64,000 bases of DNA, from the NCBI RefSeq assembly GCF_001270495.1, contig NZ_LGUR01000036.1:177767-241766 (forward strand). Direction: 5' to 3'. Source of the stretch: Streptomyces viridochromogenes (GTDB lineage: Bacteria > Actinomycetota > Actinomycetes > Streptomycetales > Streptomycetaceae). The stretch's first letter is position 1, and the number at the start of each line of letters is the position of its first letter. Positions 8,645-17,937 of the stretch are shown here, piece after piece. The notes under the pieces were generated by a model. It ran no database searches, was not told the origin of the DNA, and saw only the letters and a program-made list of their open reading frames with translations. Made by a program: the position numbers and the translations under genes.

Positions 8645-10372
8645 TCAACGCTGGAGGTCGGGGGTCAGCTGACGGCGCGCGGCCGACGCCGCCTCGAGCT
8701 GGAGCGGCGACGAGAACTCGAAGAGCAGGCTCGTCGGGGGCCGCCAACCCGAGAGCGACTCGTAGTGCGACAACAACACGGGGACGAGCAGCGAGTAGCC
8801 GCCGGCGCGGAAGAAGTCGGTGTCGTCGTCGATGTCGTCGCGTTCCAAGATGTCGCGAAACGCCTGGAGCCACAGCGATTCGGAATACTCTCCGGGGTCG
8901 GCAGCCGGTGCGGGCCGGGTGCCGTCGGCGACGGACTCGGCTTCCGGCTGACCCGGCTCGGCGGCCGCCGACGCGGCTGCGTCGGCAGTTCGGAGACCCT
9001 CGTGCTCGGCACGGTCGTCACGCACCGACGGCGCGACCACGGCCGGGGCCAGGGTGCCGATCGGCGCGGACGGGTCCGCGACATAGGCGCGGAGAAGGGC
9101 TTCGAACTGCGTGGCGAGCAGTTCCACGTCTTCCGGGCCGAACAGCTGGGTTGAGTATTCCCAGACCAATTCGTAAGCGCGGTCGCCGCTGTCCCCGTGG
9201 AGGACCTTGTCGGGCATGACGACGACGCTGAGGTCGAACTTGGTGCTGTTGGCGCTCAGGGCGACCTGCATGTCGACCGAGAGGCCAGGTACGTCCACCG
9301 TCGGACAGGGTCCGTCATGCATGCCGAACATGATGTTGAACAGGGGGTTGACCAGCCCCCTGCTGCTGCGCTTGAGGGCCTTCACCAGGTCCTGCGTCGG
9401 CGCCGCCTCGTGATCGATCGCGTCGAAGATCGCTGTCATGGCATCCGCGGCGACCTCGCTGCCCGGCGTGCGGGGATCGACGGCCAACCGAAGCGGAACA
9501 GCGCTGACCATCATGCCTACCGTGCGCTCGAACCCGGCGGGACGGTTGGCGACCGGCAAGCCGATGACCAGATCGTGCTGACCGGAGTGGCGCCGGCAGA
9601 GTTCGGCGTAGACCGCCAGCAGCGCGGAGAAGACGGTCTGACCGCTCTCCCGGGCGAGTGCGCGCACCGCATCCATGAGATCGGCCGAGAGCGCCTGCCG
9701 ATACTGCCCGCCGCGGTGGTCGAACAAAGCAGACCGTCGGGAACCCAGCCCGGGAAACTCAATGCTGAAGTTGGCTCCGTCGAGCTGTTCCCTCCACCAT
9801 TCGACGTCGGCAGCCACAATCGCGCGGTACTCGCCGGAGGCGGTATACGCGACGTAGTCCTCATAGGAAGGAGCGGCGTCCCTGGCGAAATGCTTGCCGG
9901 ACACCTCTGCCGAATACTGCCCGAGTACGTCGCTGAGGAACTCTACGGTGGACCTGCCGTCATGCACCAGATGGTGCTCGGTGACGAAGAGCTGCCAATG
10001 GCTCTCCGACAGGCGGACCAGCGTCCACCGAGCCAGCGGGGCGGTACGCAAGTCGAATTCGGCGTGCACATGTTGCCGGAGAAGATCTTCCCTTTGTCCT
10101 TCGAGATCCTCCGCGCCTCGCAGATCATGCTCAGGAATTTCTATGTGGAGATTCTCCGCGACTTCCTGACGGGCGATCGCAGCGTCCTCATCGCATATCT
10201 GAACCCGCATTGCGTCATGTCGTCCGACCGCGTCGACAATGCACTGGCGGAGCACCGTAGGGTTGATTTCGCCGTGAAAGTCGATCACCGCGGTGGCGTG
10301 ATAGGCGCGGCTATCAGGAACTACCTTTTGCTGCAGCCAAACGATTTGTTGTGAGGCGCTCAGCGGGAACAC
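8645..10372 (-). CDS. pacN: NRPS C-PCP protein (PacN-like)
   Basis: A 575-residue protein with an N-terminal condensation domain and a C-terminal carrier. The C domain keeps the full motif, H133-H134-L-V-H-D138-G139. The PCP serine is Ser527 in GGYSL. An Ala/Glu-rich linker joins the two. The start is GTG at 10372, with AGGAG seven bases upstream. In vitro, PacN with PacL, PacO and PacJ forms the Ala-ureido-aromatic dipeptide of pacidamycins; the same role is inferred here. It is the first gene of the leftward N-M-L unit, driven from the operator at 10433-10452. The 145 bases between it and pacM hold no recognisable gene. Confidence 0.88.
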   Translation of the reverse strand: MFPLSASQQIVWLQQKVVPDSRAYHATAVIDFHGEINPTVLRQCIVDAVGRHDAMRVQICDEDAAIARQEVAENLHIEIPEHDLRGAEDLEGQREDLLRQHVHAEFDLRTAPLARWTLVRLSESHWQLFVTEHHLVHDGRSTVEFLSDVLGQYSAEVSGKHFARDAAPSYEDYVAYTASGEYRAIVAADVEWWREQLDGANFSIEFPGLGSRRSALFDHRGGQYRQALSADLMDAVRALARESGQTVFSALLAVYAELCRRHSGQHDLVIGLPVANRPAGFERTVGMMVSAVPLRLAVDPRTPGSEVAADAMTAIFDAIDHEAAPTQDLVKALKRSSRGLVNPLFNIMFGMHDGPCPTVDVPGLSVDMQVALSANSTKFDLSVVVMPDKVLHGDSGDRAYELVWEYSTQLFGPEDVELLATQFEALLRAYVADPSAPIGTLAPAVVAPSVRDDRAEHEGLRTADAAASAAAEPGQPEAESVADGTRPAPAADPGEYSESLWLQAFRDILERDDIDDDTDFFRAGGYSLLVPVLLSHYESLSGWRPPTSLLFEFSSPLQLEAASAARRQLTPDLQR

Positions 10373-10404
10373 ACCGGGTCTCCTTTTTGATGCGACTGGC
10401 GTCG

Positions 10405-10452
10405 AGTATGCAGGCGCGCAGGTGGTATTCCGGTACTGATACCTGTCAGTAC
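10405..10452 (-). promoter_or_regulatory. SsaA-type operator and promoter for pacN-pacM-pacL
   Basis: The dyad at 10433-10452 has a single mismatch to GTMCTGACA-N2-TGTCAGKAC, the best of the five sites. Read leftward it ends in ATCAGTAC and is followed by possible -10 hexamers TGCATA (10412-10407) or CATACT (10410-10405). The leader to the pacN GTG is short. The spacing is less clean than at the four rightward sites. Confidence 0.65.
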
Positions 10453-10596
10453 GTCAGAAGAGGTGCCTGATGACCTGGGGCGACGGGGCACGCGGGCACG
10501 GGGGCCTCGATCGACGCCCGCGAGGCTGACCAGCGCGCCTGCCTCACGAGGCCGAGGGCAGTGCTACCCGATCTAACACCAACGCGAGGCCACGGT

Positions 10597-10642
10597 CTCC
10601 TAACCGCTGTCAGTACAGGCACAGCCTGGCGATACGTAATCT
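10597..10642 (+). promoter_or_regulatory. SsaA-type operator and promoter for pacO
   Basis: The half-site TGTCAGTAC (10608-10616) is perfect, while the left arm is degenerate (three mismatches over 10597-10616). TACAGG follows as the -35, then 17 bases, then the -10 TAATCT (10637-10642). The spacing is the same as at pacH and pacP. Confidence 0.65.
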
Positions 10643-10964
10643 GGCGCTCCATAAAAAGGTGGTGGTCATCGCGCCGGAGATCGCACGACAGCCGAGGGGG
10701 TTGCTGCCTGATGCCGGACCAGCAGCCGCAGCTCGGCGGTGGCCTCGTGGGCAGCGACGCCCCCCAACAGGCCGTGGCGGACGCGGGCCTGTGCGGCGAT
10801 GACCCCGGCATCCGGGTCGTTGTCGACCCGGCGGGACAGCAACGGCCGGCTGCGGTCATCGCAGGGCGCGAGCCGGTGGAACTCGGGATGTCAGAACCGG
10901 CGACGGCGCCCGCGGTCGCGCTCCCCTCACGTCGGGCCGTCCTGAAACTCTGAGAGGCAAACCC
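10643..10964. other. Long pacO leader containing a decayed reverse-strand frame
   Basis: About 315 bases separate the predicted pacO transcription start from its ATG. On the reverse strand one frame of roughly 70 codons (about 10675-10890) has gene-like codon use and reads like real protein (for example SRRVDNDPDAGVIAAQ), but it lacks a start and I do not recognise it. It is probably the remnant of a lost gene. No hairpin or riboswitch was recognised here. Confidence 0.35.
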
Positions 10965-12548
10965 ATGCGCGATGCAGTAACCGCTGCTCAGCAGCGGTCC
11001 TATCTCGATGAAGCCGTCTCCCTGCCTGATCTGTTCCGCAAGGTCGCGGCGATTCGCGGTGCCGGTCCGGCCCTTCGAGACAACGGACGAACGCTGAGCT
11101 ACCACGAACTCGACCTGGTCTCGGACCGGCTTGCCGCAAAACTCGTGAGGGACGGAGTTCGACCGGGGGACCGGGTCGGGCTGCTTCTGCAACGTTCAGC
11201 CGAGATTCCGATTTCCATCCTCGCCACGTTGAAGGCGGGAGCCGCTTATGTGCCGCTCGATCCCACCTACCCGGGCGAGCGTCTTCGATATCTGGTTCGC
11301 GATGCCGGGATGAAGCTGGTCATCGGCGACTCCGCGCAGATCACCTCTGCCGGGCTCACGGATATCCGTGTGGTCTCACCGGACACCGCGGGGGAGGAAC
11401 TGCCGCCGCTGCCGCACATCGACCTCGATGGCAGCGGACTGGCACACATCCTCTACACCTCCGGTTCGACCGGCACCCCCAAAGGCTGCATGATCACGCA
11501 CCACAGCGTGCTCGAACTGCTGCGCAGCGCGGTGTCGATATTCGATGTAGGTACCGAGGACCGCGTCACGCTCTTCCACCCCTACATCTTCGACTTGTCC
11601 GTCTCCGAGTTCTGGCTCTCGATGGCCGCCGGGGCCACGTCGGTCGTCGTCCCCCTCCGGATGGCGCAGTCCGCGTCCGACCTTCTCGCGTTGCTCCACC
11701 GGGAAGCCGTGACCGTGATCAGTCAGGTCCCCACATCCCTTCGGGCACTCGCCTACGCCTACGAGGAGGCCGACCGACCGCAACTCGCCCTGCGCTATGT
11801 CGTGGTCGGCGGTGAGACCGTGGAACTCAACGTGATCTCCGCCTTCCTGAAGGCATATCAGGGCACCCCGCCGAGGGTCGTCAACGTCTACGGCCCGACC
11901 GAGGCCACGTGTTACGCCACATGCCAGGTGCTGACCCAGGCGGACCTCGACGGCCCCGTGCGCTCGCCGATCGGCAAGGCGCTGCCGCACCTGCTCGTCG
12001 AGGTGCGCGGCGAGGGGATGGAACCGCTCCCGGACGGTGAGGTCGGCGAACTGGTCATCGCCGGTCCAGCGGTAGCGGTGGGGTATCTGGGGCGGCCCGA
12101 GCTGACAGCCGAGCGTTTCGTCGTCCTCGACACCCCGACGGGGCCCCTGCGTTACTACCGGACCGGCGACCTCGCCCGGCGGCTGCCGGACGGCTCCTTC
12201 GAATACCTCGGCCGCAACGACCAGCAGGTCAAGGTACGTGGCGTCCGAGTCGAACTCGGCGAGGTGGAGGCATTCCTGCGCGCCCACGAGCTGGTCAGGG
12301 ACGCGGCCGCCACAGTGGTCACCACGGCGGCCGGCGCCCAGTTCCTCGTCGCCTGCATGGTGCTCGCCGACCAGGCCCCGGAAAAGCCCGAGGCGTTGCT
12401 GCGACAGCACATGCTTGATTCCGTACCGCCCTTCATGGTGCCGGACCGCTATCAGTTCGTGCCTGAGCTGCCGTTGACGGGATCAGGCAAGGTGGACCGC
12501 CGCGCCGTACAAGAAATGGCAACTCCGCGCCGAACTCGACGCCCTTGA
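10965..12548 (+). CDS. pacO: Free-standing NRPS adenylation domain (PacO-like)
   Basis: A 527-residue adenylation domain with no carrier. Core motifs are complete: LKAGAAYVPLDP, YTSGSTGTPKG, YGPTEAT, YRTGDLARR and the terminal TGSGKVDR with its catalytic Lys. My manual specificity reading is D-L-S-S-V-G-V-C-Y-K. PacO of the pacidamycin cluster activates L-Ala, the residue next to the ureido group, so Ala is the expected substrate, although the code alone does not prove it. GAGAGG stands seven bases before the ATG. It must load a carrier in trans, most likely the PCP of PacN. It has its own operator and promoter far upstream and appears to be monocistronic, since another operator follows before pacP. 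Confidence 0.87.
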   Translation: MRDAVTAAQQRSYLDEAVSLPDLFRKVAAIRGAGPALRDNGRTLSYHELDLVSDRLAAKLVRDGVRPGDRVGLLLQRSAEIPISILATLKAGAAYVPLDPTYPGERLRYLVRDAGMKLVIGDSAQITSAGLTDIRVVSPDTAGEELPPLPHIDLDGSGLAHILYTSGSTGTPKGCMITHHSVLELLRSAVSIFDVGTEDRVTLFHPYIFDLSVSEFWLSMAAGATSVVVPLRMAQSASDLLALLHREAVTVISQVPTSLRALAYAYEEADRPQLALRYVVVGGETVELNVISAFLKAYQGTPPRVVNVYGPTEATCYATCQVLTQADLDGPVRSPIGKALPHLLVEVRGEGMEPLPDGEVGELVIAGPAVAVGYLGRPELTAERFVVLDTPTGPLRYYRTGDLARRLPDGSFEYLGRNDQQVKVRGVRVELGEVEAFLRAHELVRDAAATVVTTAAGAQFLVACMVLADQAPEKPEALLRQHMLDSVPPFMVPDRYQFVPELPLTGSGKVDRRAVQEMATPRRTRRP

Positions 12549-12610
12549 ATCCCGCCGGCGGCGGCCCAGATCTGGGCGCCGACCGCACCGCTGACGGCCC
12601 AGCCGCCCGA

Positions 12611-12656
12611 GCCCTGACCGATGTCAGTACGGGTGAACCCCGCAGCTCACTAGCCT
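12611..12656 (+). promoter_or_regulatory. SsaA-type operator and promoter for pacP and the DABA genes
   Basis: The dyad at 12611-12630 has two mismatches to the recalled SsaA consensus. TGTCAGTAC is followed by TACGGG as the -35, 17 bases, and the -10 TAGCCT (12651-12656). It should drive pacP, the lyase, kinase, PLP/ATP-grasp and aldolase genes as one unit. Confidence 0.68.
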
Positions 12657-12663
12657 GTTCCTC

Positions 12664-12735
12664 ATGAGAGGCCAATTGCCGCCGGGCCGCGAATCGCTTC
12701 GCGGCCGAGGACCATCGCCCATCCCGTCGAACTGA
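12664..12735 (+). other. Possible 23-codon leader peptide with strong hairpin
   Basis: An ATG at 12664, eight bases after the -10 hexamer and so near the expected +1, opens a 23-codon frame ending in TGA at 12735. Inside it, GGCCGCGAA (12685-12693) pairs perfectly with TTCGCGGCC (12698-12706) around a four-base loop. This could be a leaderless leader peptide with an attenuating stem, or chance. From 12736 to the pacP start I see nothing recognisable. Confidence 0.3.
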
Positions 12736-12944
12736 TTCAAGCGGCACGGTGCCCGCCGCGCAGGCGCACCGATTCCGATCGACTACGCGGCCTGTGAAAC
12801 GGTCGACCCGACATCGGGCACCTCCGAAGTCCGGCGGCTCGTCACGCCGGTCTCCCATCACGCTCCACAACACGTTTCATTATTCGGGTTAGTTACGTTC
12901 TGGAATCCAGGCCGCCACTACGTTCGGCCGGAAAGGCTGGCACT

Positions 12945-15491
12945 GTGACGGAGCAGGTCGAGGCAGCCCGCGGTCAGCAGTCACGCGGAGTCGGGCCGGT
13001 GCGGCCACTCCCCGATCGCCGTGCTCACGAGCTCTTCGAGGAGTGCGCGCGCAACGCGCCGTCGGCCACCGCCGCCGTGCACCGCGGCACGCGCTGGACC
13101 TATGCGGAACTCGACGCCGCCGCGGACCGGGTGGCCGGGGCACTCCTGGCGGCCGGACTCCGCCCCGAGGGCGTCGTGGCGGTCATCAGCCAGCGCTCGC
13201 TCGACTGGCTGGCCGCGATTCTCGGCATCTTCAAGGCGGGCGGGGTCTATCTGCCGATCGACCCGGCGTACCCCGACGAGCGCATTGCCGGCCTGCTGCG
13301 CCGCAGCGGGAGCCAACTGGCGCTGGTCGAGGACGAGGTGTCGGCCCGCCCCATCGAGGCGGCGGCCGTCCACGCGCTTCCCTTGACGCCGGCGGCGGCC
13401 GTCGAAGCACGGCCCGGCCGCGTCCCGGACCAGGCGCTCGCCTACATCTACTTCACCTCCGGCTCCACGGGCGCGCCGAAGGGAGCCGCCTGCGAGCACG
13501 CCGGCATGCTCAACCACCTGCTGGCGAAGGTGGACACGTTCGGGCTCGAACCGGGCACGGTCGTCGCGCAGACCGCGTCCCAGTGCTTCGACATATCGCT
13601 GTGGCAGGCGATCGCGCCGCTCATCGTCGGCGGCAGCACCGTGATCATCGATCCGGAACTGATGCTCGACGTCCCCGCGCTCCTCCGGCTGCTGGCCGCG
13701 GAGAACGTCGGCGTCCTGCAACTCGTCCCGAGCTACCTGGACGTGATCGTCACCAGGCTGGAGCGGGGGGACCGGGCGCCCGACTCACTGCGGATGCTCG
13801 GCGTCACCGGCGAGGCAGTGAGCCAGCAGGTGCTCACCCGTTGGTTCAAGCAGTGCCCCGGGGTGCCCGTGGTCAACGCCTACGGCGCCACCGAGGCGTC
13901 GGACGACACCACGCACGAGGTCATCCGCACCATGGCGGACGGCGACCAGGTCACCGTGGGTGTGCCCATCGCGAACGTCCTCGTCGACGTCATCGGCGCG
14001 GACGGCCTCCCGGTGCGGGACGACACGATCGGGGAGATCACGTTCTCCGGTGTCTGCGTCGGCCGGGGCTACATCAACGACCCGGAGCGCACGGCGGAGG
14101 CGTTCGGCGAGGATCCGGTCCGGCCCGGCCTGCGGCGCTACCGCACCGGGGACTACGGGCACTGGCTGCCCGACGGACGGCTCCGGTTCGTCGGCCGGCG
14201 GGACGAGCAGGTGAAGATCAGCGGGGTCCGGGTCGAGGTCGGCGAGGTCGAGGCCCAGCTCCTGCGGGTGCCGGGGGTCCGGTCTGCGTGTGTGATCGTG
14301 ATGCCGGACGGCGCGAGCAAACGCCTGGCGGGCTTCTACACCGCCGCGTCGCCGATTCCGGCCGTCCGCGACCTGCTGGCCGAGCTGCTGCCGCTCCAGC
14401 TGGTCCCGCGTACGCTGCGCTGGCTGCCCGAACTCCCGCTCACCGACAACGCCAAGGTCGACAAGCGCGCACTGGCGGATCTCGAGACCAACAGCGCGAG
14501 CGGCAACAGCCTGACGCCGCCGCAGACCGCCACCGAACGGCGGATCGCCACCGCGTGGGCGGAGGTACTGGGCCTGCCGCTCGACGAGGTCGGCCGCAAC
14601 GACGACTTCTTCGCACACGGCGGCGGCTCGCTGGCGGGAGTGCGGCTCGTCGTGCAGCTCGGCGGACTCATCTCGCTCGTGGACCTCATGGCGCACCCGG
14701 TGCTGGCCGACCTGGCCGCGGCGGCCGACGGGGCCGACGGAGGTGATTCCCCGCTGCTCCAGGCACTCTCGGTGCCGGACCACGCGACCGTGGCCCTGGT
14801 GTGCGTGCCGTACGAGGCGGGCAACGCGCTCAACTTCGAGGCCATGGCACGGGCGTTGGCCGCGTCGGACGTGGCGGTGTACGCGGTGGAGCTGCCCGGC
14901 CATGACGTCGCCCGGCCGGACGACGAGTTGGTCGGCCTCGACCGGATCGCCGGCCGGCTGAGTCAGGAGATCCTCGACCGGATCGAGATCCCCGTGGCGC
15001 TCTGGGGCCATGGCGCCGGCGTGGCGCTCGCGCTGGAGACCGGCCGATCGCTGCAAGCCGCCGGAACGCCTCCCCGACACCTGTTCCTGGCCGCGGCCGA
15101 ACAGCGGGAACCCACCGGCCGCGAACCGGCAGACCCCGACTCGGCCGACGTGGGCGCCTGGCTGCGCGATGCCGGCGCGCTCACCGACGTCGACCAGTGG
15201 CGGTCGACCCGCGGCGAGCTGATCGAGCGCGCCTACCTGCATGATCTCGGCGAGGCGGAACGCTATCTGGCTGCTTTGGCCGGGACCCTCGACCTGCCCG
15301 CGACCATCATCACGATCCCACGAGCACCGGGCGAGAGCGATGTGGCGGCACGCTGCGCGGCCGTGCTCCCCGCGGCGCGGATCACCCGGTTCGAGGACGC
15401 GGGTCGCTACCTCGTCCGCAGCCACCCCGCCGCGGCGGCGGATCTGGTCTCCGCGACCATCGCGGCCACCGAGGAAGGCGGCACCCGTTGA
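12945..15491 (+). CDS. pacP: NRPS A-PCP-TE-like protein (PacP-like, diaminobutyrate module)
   Basis: An 848-residue protein: adenylation domain (about 20-510), PCP with Ser562 in GGGSL, and an alpha/beta-hydrolase thioesterase-like region (about 600-840). My manual specificity code is D-I-W-Q-G-T-A-D-D-K. Its two acidic residues suit a diamino acid, and it resembles codes reported for diaminobutyrate. PacP activates DABA in pacidamycin assembly. The TE-like region has GHGAG (688-692), where active TEs have GxSxG, so the nucleophile is Gly690 and hydrolysis is not expected. The start is GTG, with AAGG eight bases upstream. Its stop overlaps the TTG start of the following lyase gene, and the DABA-making genes follow directly, which supports DABA as substrate. 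Confidence 0.88.
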   Translation: MTEQVEAARGQQSRGVGPVRPLPDRRAHELFEECARNAPSATAAVHRGTRWTYAELDAAADRVAGALLAAGLRPEGVVAVISQRSLDWLAAILGIFKAGGVYLPIDPAYPDERIAGLLRRSGSQLALVEDEVSARPIEAAAVHALPLTPAAAVEARPGRVPDQALAYIYFTSGSTGAPKGAACEHAGMLNHLLAKVDTFGLEPGTVVAQTASQCFDISLWQAIAPLIVGGSTVIIDPELMLDVPALLRLLAAENVGVLQLVPSYLDVIVTRLERGDRAPDSLRMLGVTGEAVSQQVLTRWFKQCPGVPVVNAYGATEASDDTTHEVIRTMADGDQVTVGVPIANVLVDVIGADGLPVRDDTIGEITFSGVCVGRGYINDPERTAEAFGEDPVRPGLRRYRTGDYGHWLPDGRLRFVGRRDEQVKISGVRVEVGEVEAQLLRVPGVRSACVIVMPDGASKRLAGFYTAASPIPAVRDLLAELLPLQLVPRTLRWLPELPLTDNAKVDKRALADLETNSASGNSLTPPQTATERRIATAWAEVLGLPLDEVGRNDDFFAHGGGSLAGVRLVVQLGGLISLVDLMAHPVLADLAAAADGADGGDSPLLQALSVPDHATVALVCVPYEAGNALNFEAMARALAASDVAVYAVELPGHDVARPDDELVGLDRIAGRLSQEILDRIEIPVALWGHGAGVALALETGRSLQAAGTPPRHLFLAAAEQREPTGREPADPDSADVGAWLRDAGALTDVDQWRSTRGELIERAYLHDLGEAERYLAALAGTLDLPATIITIPRAPGESDVAARCAAVLPAARITRFEDAGRYLVRSHPAAAADLVSATIAATEEGGTR

Positions 15492-16984
15492 GGCTGACCG
15501 GTCGGCTTGCGGCAGCGCCCGACGATTTCATCAGGCAGGAGTTCCTCGAGCCGCAGTTCCGGCACGAGGTCGCCCACCTGCTGCCCTGGTACGTACTGAT
15601 CGAGAAGGCGCTCCTGCGCGAGTACCACCGGCTCGGCGTCCTGTCGGCCCGCCAGGTGGAACAGCTCGCGGCGGCGCTCGACGGACTGACCCCGCAGGAG
15701 CTGACCGCCGGTGCCGGCGCGGCTCTCTCCGACATCGCGCTGGCGATGGAGACCCGTGTCGCCAAGGCCCTCCCGGAGCCCGTGCCGGCCTGGCACGTCG
15801 ACCGGAGCCGCAACGACCTGCAGGCATGCGCCCAACTGCTGTACGGACGTGAGCAGGTGAGCGAGATCGCGGCCATGCTCGGTGAGCTGGCAGAGGTCGC
15901 GCACGAGCGGGCGGCCCAAGACGTCACCTCTCCCATGCCCGGGTACACGCACCTCCAGTCGGCGCAGATCATCACTCCGGGCTTCTATCTCAGCGCCGTG
16001 GTGGAACATGCGCTGCGCGCCTCGTCCAGGCTGCTCGGCACCTACGACCGCATCAACTTCTCGCAGCTCGGTGCCGGTCCCATGGCCGGCCAGGAACTGG
16101 CCTGGGACCGCGACTGGTTGGCGCAGGCGATCGGCTGCGCCGGCCCCGTCCCGCACGCACTGGCCGCGGTCGCCTCGCGGGAGTGGCTGCTCGACGTCGC
16201 CGCCGACATCGCCTCCGCGGGCGTGGGATTCAGCCGCTTCCTGACCGACCTCATGGCGTGGTCGTCGAGCGCCTACGGGTTGGTCGAGCTGCCGGACGAG
16301 CTGGCCGGCATCTCCGCGGCCATGCCCCAGAAGAAGAACTACCCCCTGCTGGAGCGCCTGCGCGGTCGCACCGGCCACCTGACCGCCTTCTACGTCGACT
16401 TCGCCACCGGCCAGCGGAACACGCCGTACAGCAACATGGTGGAGGTCTCCAAGGAGGCGGGCCTGCACGCGAGCACGATGTTCGACGCGATCCGCGCGGT
16501 GCTGACCGGATTCACCCTGGTCGTCGACAGGCTCCAGTGGCGCACCGGCCGGATGCGCGCGGCCTGCGAAGAGGACCACTTCGGCGGCTTCAGCCTGGCC
16601 AACGAGCTGACCCTGCGGGCCGGCGTACCGTGGCGGACCGCTCAGGTCATCGCAGGCCGATACGTCACCGCCGTGCTGGCCGAGGGCGACGGCCGCGCCG
16701 GGCTCAGCAACCCGGCGGCACTGGGCTCGGCGGCTCGCGAGGCGGGCCATCCGCTGGACGACCCCGCCTCCTACCTGACGAACTCCGTGGACGTGGACGC
16801 GCAGCTGCGCGCGAAGGTGTCCGCCGGCTCGGCCAGCCCCGACTCCGTGGTGGCGCTGCTGGCCGAGCAGCGCAAGCGACTCGACGCGCTGACGGCGGAG
16901 TGGAACGCACGCGGGGCCACGGTGCGGGACGCGATCGCGGCCACCGACGCCGCCCTGCGGCCCACGCCCGGGGGAGTCGTATGA
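15488..16984 (+). CDS. Argininosuccinate lyase-like enzyme of DABA formation
   Basis: A 498-residue member of the fumarase/aspartase/argininosuccinate lyase superfamily. Signatures are HVDRSRND (103-110), GYTHLQ with His155, and the flexible loop ISAAMPQKKN. The loop keeps the catalytic Ser276 of the usual GSSxMPxKxN but replaces the flanking Gly and second Ser. The true argH of arginine synthesis would normally sit with other arg genes. Here the neighbours are a threonine-kinase-like protein and a cysteine-synthase-like enzyme. The inferred role is to split fumarate from an N-succinyl (aspartate) adduct, leaving 2,3-diaminobutyrate. Friulimicin-type clusters use a similar trio. The start is TTG in a TTGA overlap with pacP. 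Confidence 0.82.
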   Translation: MRLTGRLAAAPDDFIRQEFLEPQFRHEVAHLLPWYVLIEKALLREYHRLGVLSARQVEQLAAALDGLTPQELTAGAGAALSDIALAMETRVAKALPEPVPAWHVDRSRNDLQACAQLLYGREQVSEIAAMLGELAEVAHERAAQDVTSPMPGYTHLQSAQIITPGFYLSAVVEHALRASSRLLGTYDRINFSQLGAGPMAGQELAWDRDWLAQAIGCAGPVPHALAAVASREWLLDVAADIASAGVGFSRFLTDLMAWSSSAYGLVELPDELAGISAAMPQKKNYPLLERLRGRTGHLTAFYVDFATGQRNTPYSNMVEVSKEAGLHASTMFDAIRAVLTGFTLVVDRLQWRTGRMRAACEEDHFGGFSLANELTLRAGVPWRTAQVIAGRYVTAVLAEGDGRAGLSNPAALGSAAREAGHPLDDPASYLTNSVDVDAQLRAKVSAGSASPDSVVALLAEQRKRLDALTAEWNARGATVRDAIAATDAALRPTPGGVV

Positions 16985-17937
16985 CGAGCCGGCAGCTCAT
17001 CCAGCCACTGGCCAAGGACCACGGGTCTCCCGCTCGGGCCGTCGCCGTCAGCTCCGCCTTCGGCACCTTCGGGGAGTTGTTGCAGGGCGCGCTGCCCGAC
17101 GACGGGCCCGACTTCCTGGTCACCCTGCCCATCGCCAGGTGGGCCACCGCGACGTTCGAGTACGACAGCGCGCACGACAGCGTCGAGGTGTTCCCGGCCA
17201 CGAAGACGAAGGCCCGCAGGGTCGCCGAGGCCGTGCTGGCCCGGCACTCCGGCGGCGGCGGATCGCTGAGGCTCAGCGGCTCGCTCCCGGAGGGGAAGGG
17301 CCTGGCGAGTTCCTCGGCCGATCTCGTGGCGACGGCACGGGCGGTGGCGAGCGCGGTCGGCGTCGACCTGCCGCCGCAGGGCATCGAGAACCTGCTGCGG
17401 CAGATCGAGCCGACGGACGGCGTCATGTATCCGGGAGTCGTGGCGTTCGAGCACCGCAATGTCGCCCTGCTGGCCCGATGCGGCGTCCTGCCGCCGATGA
17501 CCATCGTGGGCATCGACGAGGGCGGCACCGTGGACACCGTCGCGTTCAACAGGATCCCCAAGAACTTCACGGCGGCGGAGCGGGACGAGTACGCCCGGCT
17601 GCTGGACGAGGTCCAGAGGGCGGTACGGGCCGGTGACGCGGCCGCGATCGGCCGGGTGGCGACCCGTAGCGCCCACCTCAACCAGCGCCTGTGCCGCAAG
17701 CGGACGCTGAACGCGATGACCGCCCTCAGCGCCGAGATCGGCGGGGTCGGTGTGGTCACCGCGCACAGCGGGTCGACGATCGGGCTGCTGCTCCCGCATG
17801 ACGTCCCGGGCTTTCGGAGCCGACTGGCCGTGGCCATCAACCGGTGTGGTCAGCTCGTGCACCGCGAACGGGTGCTCTGCTACCAGACCTTGGGTTTCGA
17901 GCGGACAGGAATCGGAACAAGCAATGATCTTCAATGA
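16981..17937 (+). CDS. GHMP-family kinase, L-threonine kinase-like (PduX type)
   Basis: A 318-residue GHMP kinase. The ATP-binding loop is PEGKGLASSSADL (103-115), preceded by the GTFGELLQG segment seen in PduX-type L-threonine kinases, and a C-terminal GVVTAHSGSTIGLL glycine motif closes the fold. The inferred reaction is ATP-dependent phosphorylation of L-threonine to O-phosphothreonine, which activates the beta carbon for the next enzyme. It overlaps the lyase stop (ATGA) and its own end overlaps the PLP gene by 14 bases, so the three are translationally coupled. Phosphorylation of another hydroxy amino acid cannot be excluded. Confidence 0.83.
   Translation: MTSRQLIQPLAKDHGSPARAVAVSSAFGTFGELLQGALPDDGPDFLVTLPIARWATATFEYDSAHDSVEVFPATKTKARRVAEAVLARHSGGGGSLRLSGSLPEGKGLASSSADLVATARAVASAVGVDLPPQGIENLLRQIEPTDGVMYPGVVAFEHRNVALLARCGVLPPMTIVGIDEGGTVDTVAFNRIPKNFTAAERDEYARLLDEVQRAVRAGDAAAIGRVATRSAHLNQRLCRKRTLNAMTALSAEIGGVGVVTAHSGSTIGLLLPHDVPGFRSRLAVAINRCGQLVHRERVLCYQTLGFERTGIGTSNDLQ

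Noticed and set aside
10446..11192. 248-codon minus-strand frame before pacO
   Set aside because: It runs into pacO antisense, and the shorter coding-like remnant in the gap lies in a different frame.
13785..15425. 546-codon minus-strand frame under pacP
   Set aside because: Antisense shadow; the plus strand holds the A, PCP and TE-like domains.
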